Program-made: the position numbers and the translations under genes
Shown here: one piece after another, positions 1 through 8,539 of the stretch
Layout: the number at the start of each line of letters is the position of its first letter
Numbering within the stretch: the stretch's first letter is position 1
Notes under the pieces: generated by a model
The model's database searches: none
Told to the model about the DNA's origin: nothing
The model's input: only the letters and a program-made list of their open reading frames with translations
DNA from: Ensifer adhaerens
GTDB taxonomy: Bacteria; Pseudomonadota; Alphaproteobacteria; Rhizobiales; Rhizobiaceae
Reading direction: 5' to 3'
DNA: 64,000 bases
NCBI RefSeq assembly: GCF_028993555.1
Contig: NZ_CP118613.1
Coordinates: 59,872-123,871 of the forward strand

Positions 1-2
1 AC

Positions 3-1991
3 GGTTTCTACACCTGCATGGGATACCAGAACGACGACGAAAGCGTACGCTATCGTCCCGGCTTCGGACTAGAAGCCGGTAGGCCCCTCGACAACATCAG
101 GGAGGATGCACCACAGAAACGCTTGACCGCTTTCTTGAGATCTATGGACCTTGAGTTTCAGAAGCTTCCGGCTTCCGTTCAAGGCGCCTTCGACAAGCGC
201 GAGTCCTTCACTGCCGTGACCATCGACCAGGTACAGCAGTGGGCGAAGGCTCGTCAGGATGGAATGGGAACTCGGGTCGGAAAGATCACTGATCTCATTA
301 AGGATCACGGCCAAACGGCGCTGACCCTGGAAACCTGCGATGTGTGGTTGCTTGTCGATGGGCAAGTGGTGACCGGATCTCCGCTGGAAGTATCCGCGCT
401 GGAGCCCTATCCAGGATTCGAAACACCTATTGAACTTGAGTTACCCGATGTGCTGCTCGATCCGTCCACGAAGGAATCGATCACGATGTCAGATGGAGGG
501 CAGAAGCCTGGGGTACTTCGGCTCGAAACCACCAAAAGCAACCTTGCATTGTCTGACGACTTGAAGGCCCGGAATGTCATTCGGCTGTGGAATTCTCGGA
601 ACAACGTCGCTAATTGGCCACTTCCAGCTTTGGGCTTGGCGATGCCGGCTGTCTATTTCATTCGGGGGCGCGTTGATTGTCCTGCTTTGATCGATGAGCA
701 TCTGATTGGTGCGGATCGCAAAGATCTCGCCGATACGCCTCTGGTTAGAGCTCTTGAAGCTTGGGTCGTTGAACAAGTGAAATCGCTGGCCACTGAAATA
801 CAGAAGGTCCAGGCATCGGAGACGGCACCACAAGAACAGGCAAAAGCCAAAAAGGCGCTTAAGGCTTTTCGCGATCTGATGAGAAGTTTCCTTGAGCAGC
901 GTGAGGCGGACGGCGACGACTCTGATTCCGGGAGCGGCAGCAAGTCAGGCGCAAGGGGGCCGGGTCAGCGGGAGCCGCGCGATCAGAAGGAGTTTGGCGC
1001 TAGGATTGACCGTATCATCTTGGAGCGGGAAAGGCTGGAACTTGCGATCGCGACCGGGACAAAGATCCCTATGCTCTTCTCTTGCTTTGAGGATCAACCC
1101 GACGGATCGTCGAAGCCCGTTAAGGCCGATGATCTGGTCGGCAAGACGGATACGAGCACTGTCGTGAATTTCTCCCCGGATGAAGTGGAGGGTTTAGCGG
1201 CGGGAGTTGCCCTCGCTTGGCTTGAGACGTCCGATGGAAAGATCAGGTCGAACGAAGTTTTGATCGAGGTTCTGGATGTTTCAGCAGTAGACATCGTTGG
1301 GCCGGCCGAGCCGCTGAAACAAGGGGGCAAATTCAAGCTACATACTTCTTTCAAGACGCCTTCTGGATCACGTGAAGATGTACTGATCTCGGCATCCATT
1401 GACGAGCCAGATATGGGTTCGATTGGACGCGGAGGAGTGTTTACAGCCGGTGGGCATGAAGGCCATGCAACCGTGCGGGTAAAATTTGGTTCAAAGCTCA
1501 CCGATCAAGCGTCGATCCAAGTCGCAGTCGGTGCAGAGCGGGTGCAGCCGAAAGGGCTCGGCGGCGAGAGTGGTTCAGATATCCCTGAAATACTTTTGTG
1601 CGGGGAAGAAGCGCCAGGAATGGCAGACTTGCCGGTGGAGCAAAGGACCCATCATGGAGGCCAGGATTATCCTACCATCATTGAGGAGCCTCAGTTTCCT
1701 AATGTCGTTTGGCTGAATCCGCAGAGCGCCGAATCTCAGCGTGTGAGAAAGAGTATGGGAACGCCAAAGGGACTTGGAGGCATCGGCAACAGAACGTTCG
1801 CGCAGTTTATGGCCCTTAAGTGTTTCGAGGTTTTAAAGCGGTTGCACGTCAGGCAGCAAATCCGCGACAATGCAGTTACGGAGGCGCAGTTCTTGCAGCA
1901 CGCTGCCCACGCTGAAATAGAGTGCGCTAGCTTCATCGACCATGCTTGGCAGGCTAGTGAAGAGGTCTTCAAAAAGGCGAACGTGGAATGA
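3..1991 (+). CDS. 3' part of a large unidentified protein, possibly a GHKL/HSP90-like ATPase (cut by window edge)
   Basis: The reading frame is open to the left edge, so the true start is outside the window and the first ATG at 18 is probably internal. The visible 660 or so residues contain no signal peptide or membrane segment. A stretch near residues 230-265 (ADRKDLADTPLVRALEAWV) recalls the region after the ATPase domain of MORC/HSP90-like ATP-binding proteins, but the ATPase motifs themselves would lie upstream and cannot be seen. Residues 300-325 are a Ser/Gly/Asp-rich linker. Residues 430-505 resemble a bacterial Ig-like (Big_2) domain, ending in GVFTAGGHEGHATVRVKF. The last 60 residues look helical. 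The stop codon overlaps the start of the next gene (ATGA), so the two are translationally coupled. Family assignment is a weak inference; that it is a real gene is clear. Confidence 0.6.
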   Translation, partial: GFYTCMGYQNDDESVRYRPGFGLEAGRPLDNIREDAPQKRLTAFLRSMDLEFQKLPASVQGAFDKRESFTAVTIDQVQQWAKARQDGMGTRVGKITDLIKDHGQTALTLETCDVWLLVDGQVVTGSPLEVSALEPYPGFETPIELELPDVLLDPSTKESITMSDGGQKPGVLRLETTKSNLALSDDLKARNVIRLWNSRNNVANWPLPALGLAMPAVYFIRGRVDCPALIDEHLIGADRKDLADTPLVRALEAWVVEQVKSLATEIQKVQASETAPQEQAKAKKALKAFRDLMRSFLEQREADGDDSDSGSGSKSGARGPGQREPRDQKEFGARIDRIILERERLELAIATGTKIPMLFSCFEDQPDGSSKPVKADDLVGKTDTSTVVNFSPDEVEGLAAGVALAWLETSDGKIRSNEVLIEVLDVSAVDIVGPAEPLKQGGKFKLHTSFKTPSGSREDVLISASIDEPDMGSIGRGGVFTAGGHEGHATVRVKFGSKLTDQASIQVAVGAERVQPKGLGGESGSDIPEILLCGEEAPGMADLPVEQRTHHGGQDYPTIIEEPQFPNVVWLNPQSAESQRVRKSMGTPKGLGGIGNRTFAQFMALKCFEVLKRLHVRQQIRDNAVTEAQFLQHAAHAEIECASFIDHAWQASEEVFKKANVE

Positions 1992-2677
1992 CCAAAACGT
2001 CAAAGCGAACCACCGCAGCCCATGAAATCCTACTCGCCGCCAACGACCTTGCATCGGCTGGCAAGAGCGAGTTCAGCGAATGGGATTTGACCGTCGCCAC
2101 GTGGAAAAGAGATCAAAATCGCTTTGGGTGCCGCGGCTATGAGGATCAGTATCCCGATCACAAGCGAGTAATGATGGAAATTATGGGGCAGACGAAGAAG
2201 GATAACCCCCTGCGCCGAGGCTGGCTCGTTAAGTCGCGACCCAACCATTACGAAATAACAGCTCTCGGTCGCAACGAGGCTACAAAAATCGTCCTCGTCT
2301 CTCAAGGACAACCGGCTACCGAACGAAGCCCTCAGGATCTGTACGATGCTGTGGCACCATATTTCAACAGCTTGACGTTCAAGAAGTTTGTCAAAGACAA
2401 CGGCGAGCCAAGGATGTGGCTCGGCGCAGCATCCTTCCTTGGGTTATCGAAGAACGATGCGCTGCATTTGAATGATCGGCTCTCGACAGCAAAGTCTGTG
2501 ATCTCACAAGCGCTCGCCTGGTTCGAGGAGACGGGGCAGCCAGCTCTTAGGCGAGGTGCTACCGGTGGTAGCGTGTCCATCACAAAGGTAGATGTCGAAA
2601 AGCTCGCCGAACTTCTTGAGAGCATTCAAATCCGCTTTAAAGTTCAGATTGAAGCTATCCAGAGACCGAGAAAGTAG
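1988..2677 (+). CDS. Small partner protein of unknown function, coupled to the preceding gene
   Basis: This 229-residue protein starts at an ATG whose last bases overlap the stop of the upstream gene, which argues for stoichiometric expression with it. It is soluble and basic at the C-terminus. Residues 10-100 look like a winged-helix-type fold: alternating helices, then RRGWLVKSRPNHYEITALG, a pattern typical of a wing followed by 'YEiT..G'. Residues 110-225 look helical. No enzymatic motif was seen. By context it may be a DNA-binding or adaptor subunit for the large upstream protein; a role in defence or DNA maintenance is only a guess. Confidence 0.6.
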   Translation: MTKTSKRTTAAHEILLAANDLASAGKSEFSEWDLTVATWKRDQNRFGCRGYEDQYPDHKRVMMEIMGQTKKDNPLRRGWLVKSRPNHYEITALGRNEATKIVLVSQGQPATERSPQDLYDAVAPYFNSLTFKKFVKDNGEPRMWLGAASFLGLSKNDALHLNDRLSTAKSVISQALAWFEETGQPALRRGATGGSVSITKVDVEKLAELLESIQIRFKVQIEAIQRPRK

Positions 2678-2884
2678 GTTTTAGGTGTTCGCTTCAATCG
2701 AAAGCCCTGCAGAGGTTCCAGTAATCGCCGCAGGGCCAATTTCGCAGGCAACGAGAGCATTCTTTGCCCCCCATTTTACCCTCGGCTCCTTGTTGGAATG
2801 CGGCGCCCCGTTCTCCTGGCTGCCCGGTATTTCCTTTAAAAGTACGAGGGCGGCACACTGAGCGTTCCCTCCTGGGCTTTTGCT
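2678..2884. other. Convergent intergenic spacer
   Basis: About 200 bases lie between the 3' ends of the coupled pair (+ strand) and the ligase gene (- strand). No convincing coding sequence or U-tailed terminator hairpin was seen. Confidence 0.4.
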
Positions 2885-3877
2885 TCAAACCGACGGAGGC
2901 TGGCGATCTAAAGAAAATACAGTTGCATCATCGGCCCGTTCTCGCAGGCCTTTGAAGGAAGGATGCCGCAGCTTTTCGTCTTCCGTCCAGGCGCGATATT
3001 CGACCTCGGCAACGAGCATCGGCCGGACGAAGACAGCGCCCTTGCGCCGGAGCGCGACTGGCGGCATGTCCTCCTTGATCGTGTCCAGCAGCTCACGCAG
3101 CTTGACCGATTCCTGATCGCTCCAACCAGTGCCGCAGCCGCCGACGTAAACGAGCCGATCCTTTTTCAAGGCCGCTAGCAGGAGCCGGCCGATCGCGCTG
3201 GCAACTGTCGATGGCTCATAGCCGACGATGACGAAACTGTCGCGACGCCTACAGGTGATCTTCTGCCACCATTCGCCGCGGCCGCTGTGATAGGTCTTTT
3301 CCCGGTGCTTGGCGATAATTCCCTCGAGGCCATGCTCACAGGCAATGCGGTAGAACTCGTCGCCGTCCGCTTCGACCTCTTCCGACAACCTGATCACACC
3401 TTCGCGGCCGGCGACGATCTGCTCGAGCAGCCGTCGGCGCTCGCGTAGCGGCTGCCGCCTCAGGTCGTGTCCGTCGAGATAGAGCAGATCGAAGGCGAAG
3501 AAGAGGATTTCGCGAGGATCATGCAAGCTCGGTTTTCGGCCAAGCGTGCGTTGCAAGGCGCCGAAGTCAGATCGCCCTTTCTCGTCGAGCACGACTGCTT
3601 CGCCATCAAGGATTATGGACTCATGCCCGAGCAGACGCGCCCCGGCGGCGATCGCGCCGAAGCGGCGTGTCCAATCATAGCCGCCGCGTGTGATGACGCG
3701 CACCCTCCCCGGCTCCACGTGAACCGCGAGGCGATATCCGTCCCACTTTACCTCAAAGACCCATTGAGGCCCTTTGGGGGGCTTGACGACGAGCATTGCC
3801 ACACACGGTTCGATGCGCGCCGGCAGAGGATCTGGCGGCGGCTGGTTGGGCGGCTTTTTTGATGACGCTCTCGCCAT
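2885..3877 (-). CDS. ligD: ATP-dependent DNA ligase, LigD ligase-domain type
   Basis: This 330-residue protein matches the ligase module of the NHEJ enzyme LigD. The nucleotidyl-transfer motif I is FEVKWDGYR near residue 43, whose Lys is the predicted AMP acceptor. It is followed by ILDGEAVVLDEKGRSDF (motif III) and LEGIIAKHREKTYHSGRGEW (motif IV region). The C-terminal 110 residues form the expected OB-fold domain, ending with LRHPSFKGLRE. The polymerase and 3'-phosphoesterase domains of full-length LigD are absent and no Ku gene is near. Rhizobia often carry several such stand-alone ligases on plasmids, where they may support end joining with a Ku encoded elsewhere. The ATG at 3877 gives the usual family length. 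Confidence 0.9.
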   Translation of the reverse strand: MARASSKKPPNQPPPDPLPARIEPCVAMLVVKPPKGPQWVFEVKWDGYRLAVHVEPGRVRVITRGGYDWTRRFGAIAAGARLLGHESIILDGEAVVLDEKGRSDFGALQRTLGRKPSLHDPREILFFAFDLLYLDGHDLRRQPLRERRRLLEQIVAGREGVIRLSEEVEADGDEFYRIACEHGLEGIIAKHREKTYHSGRGEWWQKITCRRRDSFVIVGYEPSTVASAIGRLLLAALKKDRLVYVGGCGTGWSDQESVKLRELLDTIKEDMPPVALRRKGAVFVRPMLVAEVEYRAWTEDEKLRHPSFKGLRERADDATVFSLDRQPPSV

Positions 3878-3962
3878 GCCGCATTAACGCACAATTCCGC
3901 GGAGGCGGCGCAAACGTTGGGCTAATTCTTTTGTGTAGCTTTTCGCATGTGCGCTCCCGCGC

Positions 3963-4361
3963 TTACGATCTTCGCGCGGAGATGGCGGAGAGGAGCCATG
4001 CACTATCGCCACAAGTCGGTGCTTTTCGCTCTTGCCCCAATGCCTTCGCAATCTTCTGCCAGTCCCGGTCGCCCATTCCCGGTATCCGCGGCATCTCTGC
4101 GGCTGACAAATGTTGCAAATCTCCCGTCACGTCATATCCGAGCTGGTTAAGCTCGACGAGGAGCCATGGCTTAGTTTCAAGTCTGCAAGTTTCGCGTCCA
4201 TCTCGAGATAAGATCCGGATGACAACGACGAAGCTCTTGCGGCGGCGGAATGTGACGATGCTGAAGTCGTGCAAAGGGCCGCATGATACAAACGACGTTG
4301 CCAGTGATTTGGAAGTGCCGCAGCATTTGCATAGCTGCGTTGCACAATAAATGTTTTCCAT
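3963..4361 (-). CDS. Hypothetical protein (doubtful)
   Basis: An open frame on the minus strand reads up to a GTG at 4466, but that start would lie inside the small-RNA candidate, so the ATG at 4361 (132 residues) is preferred. The C-terminal half looks protein-like, including a hairpin-helix-like segment (PRIPGMGDRDWQKIAKALGQ). The N-terminal half is cysteine-rich and unconvincing. No good ribosome-binding site was seen. It may be a remnant of an older gene or a chance frame. Confidence 0.25.
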   Translation of the reverse strand: MENIYCATQLCKCCGTSKSLATSFVSCGPLHDFSIVTFRRRKSFVVVIRILSRDGRETCRLETKPWLLVELNQLGYDVTGDLQHLSAAEMPRIPGMGDRDWQKIAKALGQERKAPTCGDSAWLLSAISARRS

Positions 4362-4389
4362 CCGATCAAAAAATGAGCATAGTGCGCGC

Positions 4390-4503
4390 AGCTGATGCAC
4401 ATGGCGGTTTTCTCCTCCCAGTACCGCTGCAGCAGCTGTTCCCCTCTGGAGGTTAAAGATCTCCACACTTCATGGGCCGCGGTTTCCGTCGGCCCATTTT
4501 TTT
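4390..4503 (+). ncRNA. Candidate alpha-r14 (NfeR1-like) trans-acting small RNA
   Basis: A non-coding stretch holds pyrimidine-rich anti-Shine-Dalgarno motifs (TCTCCTCCC at 4411-4419, CCCCTCTGGAGG at 4441-4452). It ends in a strong intrinsic terminator, with stem ATGGGCC (4472-4478) pairing with GGCCCAT (4491-4497) followed by a run of T. This motif order and terminal hairpin match what I recall of the rhizobial alpha-r14 sRNA family, which pairs with ribosome-binding sites of transporter mRNAs and is often found in several copies, including on plasmids. The 5' end is a guess; no clear -35/-10 was identified. Confidence 0.55.
4472..4503 (+). terminator. Intrinsic terminator of the small-RNA candidate
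   Basis: Perfect 7-bp stem ATGGGCC/GGCCCAT with a 12-nt loop, followed directly by seven T residues on the plus strand. No protein gene ends just upstream on this strand, so the terminator most likely ends a non-coding transcript. Confidence 0.75.
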
Positions 4504-4758
4504 GTCTCCGATCTGCCGCCATTCCGCCACCGCAAGCTTTGGGCGTTCGGGCACTTCTGCCGTCGCAACGGGGGGATGACCAAACAAGGAGAGAAAAGGG
4601 GATCCGGTCGCAAATCGGTCCTCCCGCCAGCGCTATCGCTCGGGGCCGGTAACGATGTTTCGCACGTCGCCGTGGCGATCGTTGCCGCAAAAGCTGTTGA
4701 CAATGGCATCGTCGCCCCACTGAACACAGCCGCTCAGAAATCGACGGGCGACAGTCGC

Positions 4759-5187
4759 TCACGATCGATCTTGTTCGGCGAGTGCTTTCACCAGGCTCAC
4801 GACTCGGGCACGAACCTTCTCGTCCTCGATCCGACAGAAGGCGCGAATGAGGGCAAGCCCCTGGTCGCTCGAGACGAATTGCATCAGCTCCGGATGGAGC
4901 GCGGAAGGCCGACCGGCGACGCCGGCGCCGTTCGTGGCTTCACCGGGCATATCCTCGAAGAAGTACGAGACCGGGACCTGCAGCACGTCGGCAATCTGCT
5001 GCAGGCGACTTGCTCCGACGCGGTTGGTCCCCTTCTCGTATTTCTGCACCTGCTGGAACGTGACCCCGATCGCCTCGCCTAGTGTCGCTTGTGCCATCTC
5101 CATCCACACCCGCCGCATGCGGATTCTACGGCCGACATGAACATCTACGGGGGCGGGCTGCTTTCGTTCAGGGGTACGTGTCAGCAT
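4759..5187 (-). CDS. XRE-family helix-turn-helix transcriptional regulator
   Basis: This 142-residue protein has a Cro/CI-type HTH at about residues 16-72 (RIRMRRVWMEMAQATLGEAI, then GVTFQQVQKYEKGTNRVGAS). A C-terminal helical tail follows, with EALIRAFCRIED-like composition. This layout is the very common rhizobial single-domain repressor. A GGAG Shine-Dalgarno precedes the ATG at 5187. It is transcribed in the same direction as the second XRE gene at 5579-6136 but is separated from that unit by about 115 bases, so it probably has its own promoter. The target is unknown; autoregulation is likely for this family. Confidence 0.85.
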   Translation of the reverse strand: MLTRTPERKQPAPVDVHVGRRIRMRRVWMEMAQATLGEAIGVTFQQVQKYEKGTNRVGASRLQQIADVLQVPVSYFFEDMPGEATNGAGVAGRPSALHPELMQFVSSDQGLALIRAFCRIEDEKVRARVVSLVKALAEQDRS

Positions 5188-5301
5188 GAATTCTCCGTAT
5201 TTCGGCGATGGGTGCCCTGCCCCGACCTATCGCAGTCCTGATAGTTCCTCTTTTGTGGCGACCTCCTACAACGCGACCGGCTCGATGAACATTCCCCTAT
5301 T

Positions 5302-5598
5302 TCAGTGAATATTGCCGTTTTCAGTCCAGTGCTTCGCCGGCGAACCTGGGTCAAGATATCGGCCGATCGATCGCAAGTAGGCGACGATCTCCAGGAGCAG
5401 GAAATCGCGATCGCCGAATTTATCGTCGATGCGTTCGAGCTCGTCCGCCGCGGCGTCCATCTCCTCGAGATCGCCCAGCACATAACTGTCGTGCCCGATC
5501 GCGCAGATGTCGCAGCCGGTCTTGATCACCGCGTCGACAAAGGCGGGGATCTCGCTCTCTAGCATAAGCCGCCCATATTCAGGTTCCGCCATGTCCAT
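5302..5598 (-). CDS. Small acidic hypothetical protein, second gene of XRE operon
   Basis: A 98-residue acidic, soluble protein with mixed helix content (DLEEMDAAADELERIDDKFG). The start at 5598 lies within the 3' end of the XRE gene (20-nt overlap), with a GAAGAGGA Shine-Dalgarno in that gene's last codons, so expression is coupled. No family was recognised. It may modulate the repressor or be an accessory plasmid protein. Confidence 0.6.
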   Translation of the reverse strand: MDMAEPEYGRLMLESEIPAFVDAVIKTGCDICAIGHDSYVLGDLEEMDAAADELERIDDKFGDRDFLLLEIVAYLRSIGRYLDPGSPAKHWTENGNIH

Positions 5599-6136
5599 TC
5601 ATCCTCTTCAAAGGTCCAGCGGCCCGGGCGAGCAATGGCGCGGCTGACGCCGCGCCATTCCCGCCGTGGCCGCTCATTCCGGTTTTGCCTAGCCGTTTGA
5701 GCAAGCTGAAAACGTCCTGCAAGGTTTCTTCGTCGAAGGGTCGCAGCTTGTCGATGCAGGCCAAGAGCAGATCCACTTTGCTTTGCTTTTCGCCCCACAG
5801 ATGGAGAGCTGCCGGCGCTAGAAGCTCTTCTGGACTTGCTCCAAGCACCTCACAGAGATGGATCAGGCGGCCTACCGTCAGGCGGGAAACGCTTGCTTCG
5901 TAGGGGGCGTAGACCGCTTCGGTGATACCAAGCAGGGGCGCAAGTTTAGACCGGGAGAGATTTCGCCTCTCGCGGGCTTCCCGGATGCTGGCGGAGATTC
6001 TTTCTTCCAGCGCGGCGCTGAGTGTAATTCGACCGTCGGGGGCTGGCAGCCGATACACTGGTTTGTCAACGTCCGGATCATTGACTTGCTGCAATCCGAG
6101 ATCCGAGATCCATTGCTCCAGCGACGGTCCTGCCAT
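5579..6136 (-). CDS. XRE-family transcriptional regulator with N-terminal extension
   Basis: 185 residues with a Cro/CI-type HTH at about residues 50-108 (ISASIREARERRNLSRSKLA ... GITEAVYAPYEASVSRLTVG). About 45 residues precede the HTH and a 60-residue C-terminal tail rich in Gly/Ala follows (GHGGNGAASAAPLL). A GGATGA sequence precedes the ATG at 6136. It leads a two-gene unit with the 98-residue protein downstream. The extension may be a dimerisation or ligand element. The regulated genes are unknown; the plasmid operon starting at 7052, read in the opposite direction, is a plausible target. Confidence 0.8.
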   Translation of the reverse strand: MAGPSLEQWISDLGLQQVNDPDVDKPVYRLPAPDGRITLSAALEERISASIREARERRNLSRSKLAPLLGITEAVYAPYEASVSRLTVGRLIHLCEVLGASPEELLAPAALHLWGEKQSKVDLLLACIDKLRPFDEETLQDVFSLLKRLGKTGMSGHGGNGAASAAPLLARAAGPLKRMNGHGGT

Positions 6137-6780
6137 TCATCCTACCAGTGGTTGTTCATGGAGCAGACCACTTTAATGGAAGTGGTTGTGTTCTTGGAAC
6201 CCTCAAAACGTCTTGGGTGGTATCAGTTTGGCGCATCGCTGACGCGACCCCGCTCTATGCCTTCGGCACGAAGACCGCAAAAAAGCGTTCTTCGCCCAAT
6301 AGGGTAACGATCGGTTGCGCAAGAGCCGCTTCGCGGCCTTCACGTCATGACTGCATCAAATTGGTTATAAAAGCCGTTTACAGCTCGCGGTGAAATCAGC
6401 ATATTGCCAACCGGCAACGACAATCGAGAGTTGGTCATGGCAAGTCGCTAGCCCTTCTTGTCATGCACCACGGGGCCGTCCTGATCTACGAGCCAGGGCG
6501 GCCCTTTCCATGTCGGCTATCGGTATCCTGTGAAATGTCCGCGTCCTCCGTGGTGTGACTGAAAACAGCAAGCAAGCGAAAACACAGCAATTTCGTGAAA
6601 GGTGTACGGTGAGCGGCGTTTTATTGTCGGGGCGCTTCCCCAACTTGGAAACAAGGAAGCCGGGCCGCTGCCTCCGAACTTGCAAATAAGAGGCCGCGGC
6701 CCACTGCGGTTCGCGCGGTTTTGATACTCGAAATGGCGGCCGCCAGACGGCCGGCTTTGCCTTCCTGAAGGAGGGAAAGA
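6137..6780. other. Long non-coding interval upstream of the DUF3846 operon
   Basis: No frame here looks like a real gene. The interval must hold the promoter for the leftward XRE operon and probably the distal promoter for the rightward operon. Its right part becomes very GC-rich and grades into the repeated leader. Confidence 0.5.
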
Positions 6781-7051
6781 GGACGCCGCCCTCTCTCCCT
6801 CACAAGGGAAAAAACGGGATCCCCGTCCTTCCTCCCCTCGCCTTCGGCTCGCTCCGTGCAGGATCGACGCGGATCCGCATGCGCGGACCGCGTCGCCCCT
6901 TCGGCTCACGCCTCGGGCGGGCGAACCCCCTCCGTTTTGTTCCCTTGCCTCCCTCTCTCCCGCTGCTCCGCGCGAGCTCGGGGAGCAGGAGCGGGGCTCC
7001 TGCCCCTCGGGCAAGAGCTAGACCGCTTCGCGGAAAGGAAAGGGCTAGAAA
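6781..7051 (+). repeat. Structured GC-rich leader, copy 1 of 2
   Basis: This hairpin-rich leader lies directly in front of the ATG at 7052 and is repeated at 49260-49539 in front of the ParB-like gene. A 31-bp block (6848-6878 versus 49342-49372) and a 46-bp block (6961-7006 versus 49447-49492) are identical. The intervening sequence is similar in composition but diverged. The 46-bp block can form GCAGGAGC/GCTCCTGC, or alternatively GCTCC/GGAGC pairing with upstream bases, so mutually exclusive hairpins are possible. Its position suggests a 5' untranslated control element. Confidence 0.75.
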
Positions 7052-7507
7052 ATGGTAAGAGCAAACACCGCTTATGTGCTGGACCCGGAAACCACGATTT
7101 TTAAGCCGGTAGAGCTTCAGGTCGATCTGGGCATCCGGCCGCTTTACGCGATTATCGGCTGCCGCCTGCTGGAGGTCGTGCGGTTCGATGAGCGGCACAC
7201 GCTTTTCGTCGATGAAGAAGGTCTGCAGGAGGGGTTGACCGCCTTCACGATCTTCGAAGGCTTCCCGCAGCCTATCGCAGGCAAGATCGTGCTTGTCGGA
7301 GGCGATGGCAGCACGCCCTACACGTCCCCCCTCATCAGCCTTGAGGACGCAGCGAAGCATTTCAAATGCTGCCGCCCGGTCCTGGACCCGGTTTTCGCAA
7401 AGGCAGACGAGATTTCGCCGGGCGGTATCATCATCGCCGGTGCGCTCGCGGGTTTGCAATGCCGCATCGAGCGCCGCGCCCCTACCCTTGTCGAGGGAGA
7501 GGCATGA
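7052..7507 (+). CDS. DUF3846-like plasmid protein
   Basis: 151 residues. The core resembles DUF3846: a mixed alpha/beta segment around an 'IGCRLLEVVRF' strand, then TLFVDEEG and IAGKIVLVGGDG. DUF3846 genes typically accompany antirestriction and replication genes on plasmids and phages; the function is unknown. It is the first gene after the structured leader, with AAAGGAAAGGG upstream as ribosome-binding site. The stop overlaps the next start (ATGA), so it is coupled to the 333-residue protein. Confidence 0.6.
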   Translation: MVRANTAYVLDPETTIFKPVELQVDLGIRPLYAIIGCRLLEVVRFDERHTLFVDEEGLQEGLTAFTIFEGFPQPIAGKIVLVGGDGSTPYTSPLISLEDAAKHFKCCRPVLDPVFAKADEISPGGIIIAGALAGLQCRIERRAPTLVEGEA

Positions 7508-8505
7508 TGAAAATCGCGGCCCTCGAAAACAACATCCTCGCCATCGTCGCAGGAACCTTCGCCGCAACCATTGCGGCGGAGGACATCGAGCCGCAGTTTC
7601 ACGCGCTCACCCACTTTCCCGACCGGCGCGCAAGGTCAGAGCTTGCAGACCTGGCCGAGCGGTTGAATCAGTTTGGCGCCTATGTCCTGGAGCTTTGGAA
7701 CAAGGCTTGCGAGCCGATCCCGGAGGCTGAAATCGAAGCCTTCGCACGGCGACATGTCGATTTGACGCGCCGCTATTGGGCAGCGGAAGGCCGTTGCATG
7801 AACTGGTTTATTACCGGTCCCGCCCGTTTTCCGGTTGCCCGCAACGAAAAGCGCATGCGGATCTCCGACGCCCGCCGCGCCGATCTGAAGGCGCACGAGG
7901 CAATGGCCCGCAAGTCCGCCAAGCGGAAGGCCTTCCCGCACGGCACGGACGATGAGCCGATCCGATCCGGCGATCCGGTGGCGATGCAGCGCATCGTTAC
8001 CCGCATAGAGGAGCTGGCGTTTTCCATCGACCGGATGAAAGCGGCCAACGCGATCATCCGGCGCATGGAGAAAGACCTTTCCAGCGAAGAGGACATGATT
8101 GCCGCCGTTGTGGCCCATACCGGCCTTTCCACTGATGCCGCAGCGAGAGGCATCAAGTTAGCTCCGTGGCAATCCCGGCGCGGGTTCAGCACCACGAACA
8201 GCCGCGCCGAACTCCGCCGCCTGCAGCAACGGCTTGCAGCGCTTGCAAGGATGAAGGAGCGCGGCACCCAAACCGAAGAGGTCGAGACGAGCGCGGGAGC
8301 CGTCGAGATCAAGGAGAACGCCGACATTGCGCGTATCCAGTTGATCTTTCCCGGCAAGCCGGACGACCCGACGCGGCGCGTGTTGAAGGCAAACGGCTTC
8401 CGCTGGTCGCCCTCGCAAGGCGCTTGGCAACGGCACTTGAACGAGTCCGGACGCTACGCCGCCCAGCGCGTGTTGAAGACGATCAGCGGCACTAGCGCCG
8501 CCTGA
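7504..8505 (+). CDS. Plasmid protein with C-terminal LPD-like domain
   Basis: 333 residues. The ATG at 7504 is chosen because it overlaps the upstream stop (ATGATG); a second in-frame ATG follows directly. Residues 1-150 are helical. Residues 160-260 include a predicted coiled coil (ELRRLQQRLAALARMKERG). The last 60 residues (RIQLIFPGKPDD then LKANGFRWSPSQGAWQRHL) match a small domain recurring at the ends of large polyvalent and DUF3560-type plasmid and phage proteins. No catalytic motif was identified. By context it is part of the plasmid establishment or maintenance gene set. Confidence 0.65.
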   Translation: MMKIAALENNILAIVAGTFAATIAAEDIEPQFHALTHFPDRRARSELADLAERLNQFGAYVLELWNKACEPIPEAEIEAFARRHVDLTRRYWAAEGRCMNWFITGPARFPVARNEKRMRISDARRADLKAHEAMARKSAKRKAFPHGTDDEPIRSGDPVAMQRIVTRIEELAFSIDRMKAANAIIRRMEKDLSSEEDMIAAVVAHTGLSTDAAARGIKLAPWQSRRGFSTTNSRAELRRLQQRLAALARMKERGTQTEEVETSAGAVEIKENADIARIQLIFPGKPDDPTRRVLKANGFRWSPSQGAWQRHLNESGRYAAQRVLKTISGTSAA

Positions 8506-8539
8506 TCACTCGCCCAGATCCAAGAAGAGGACAGTTCCG

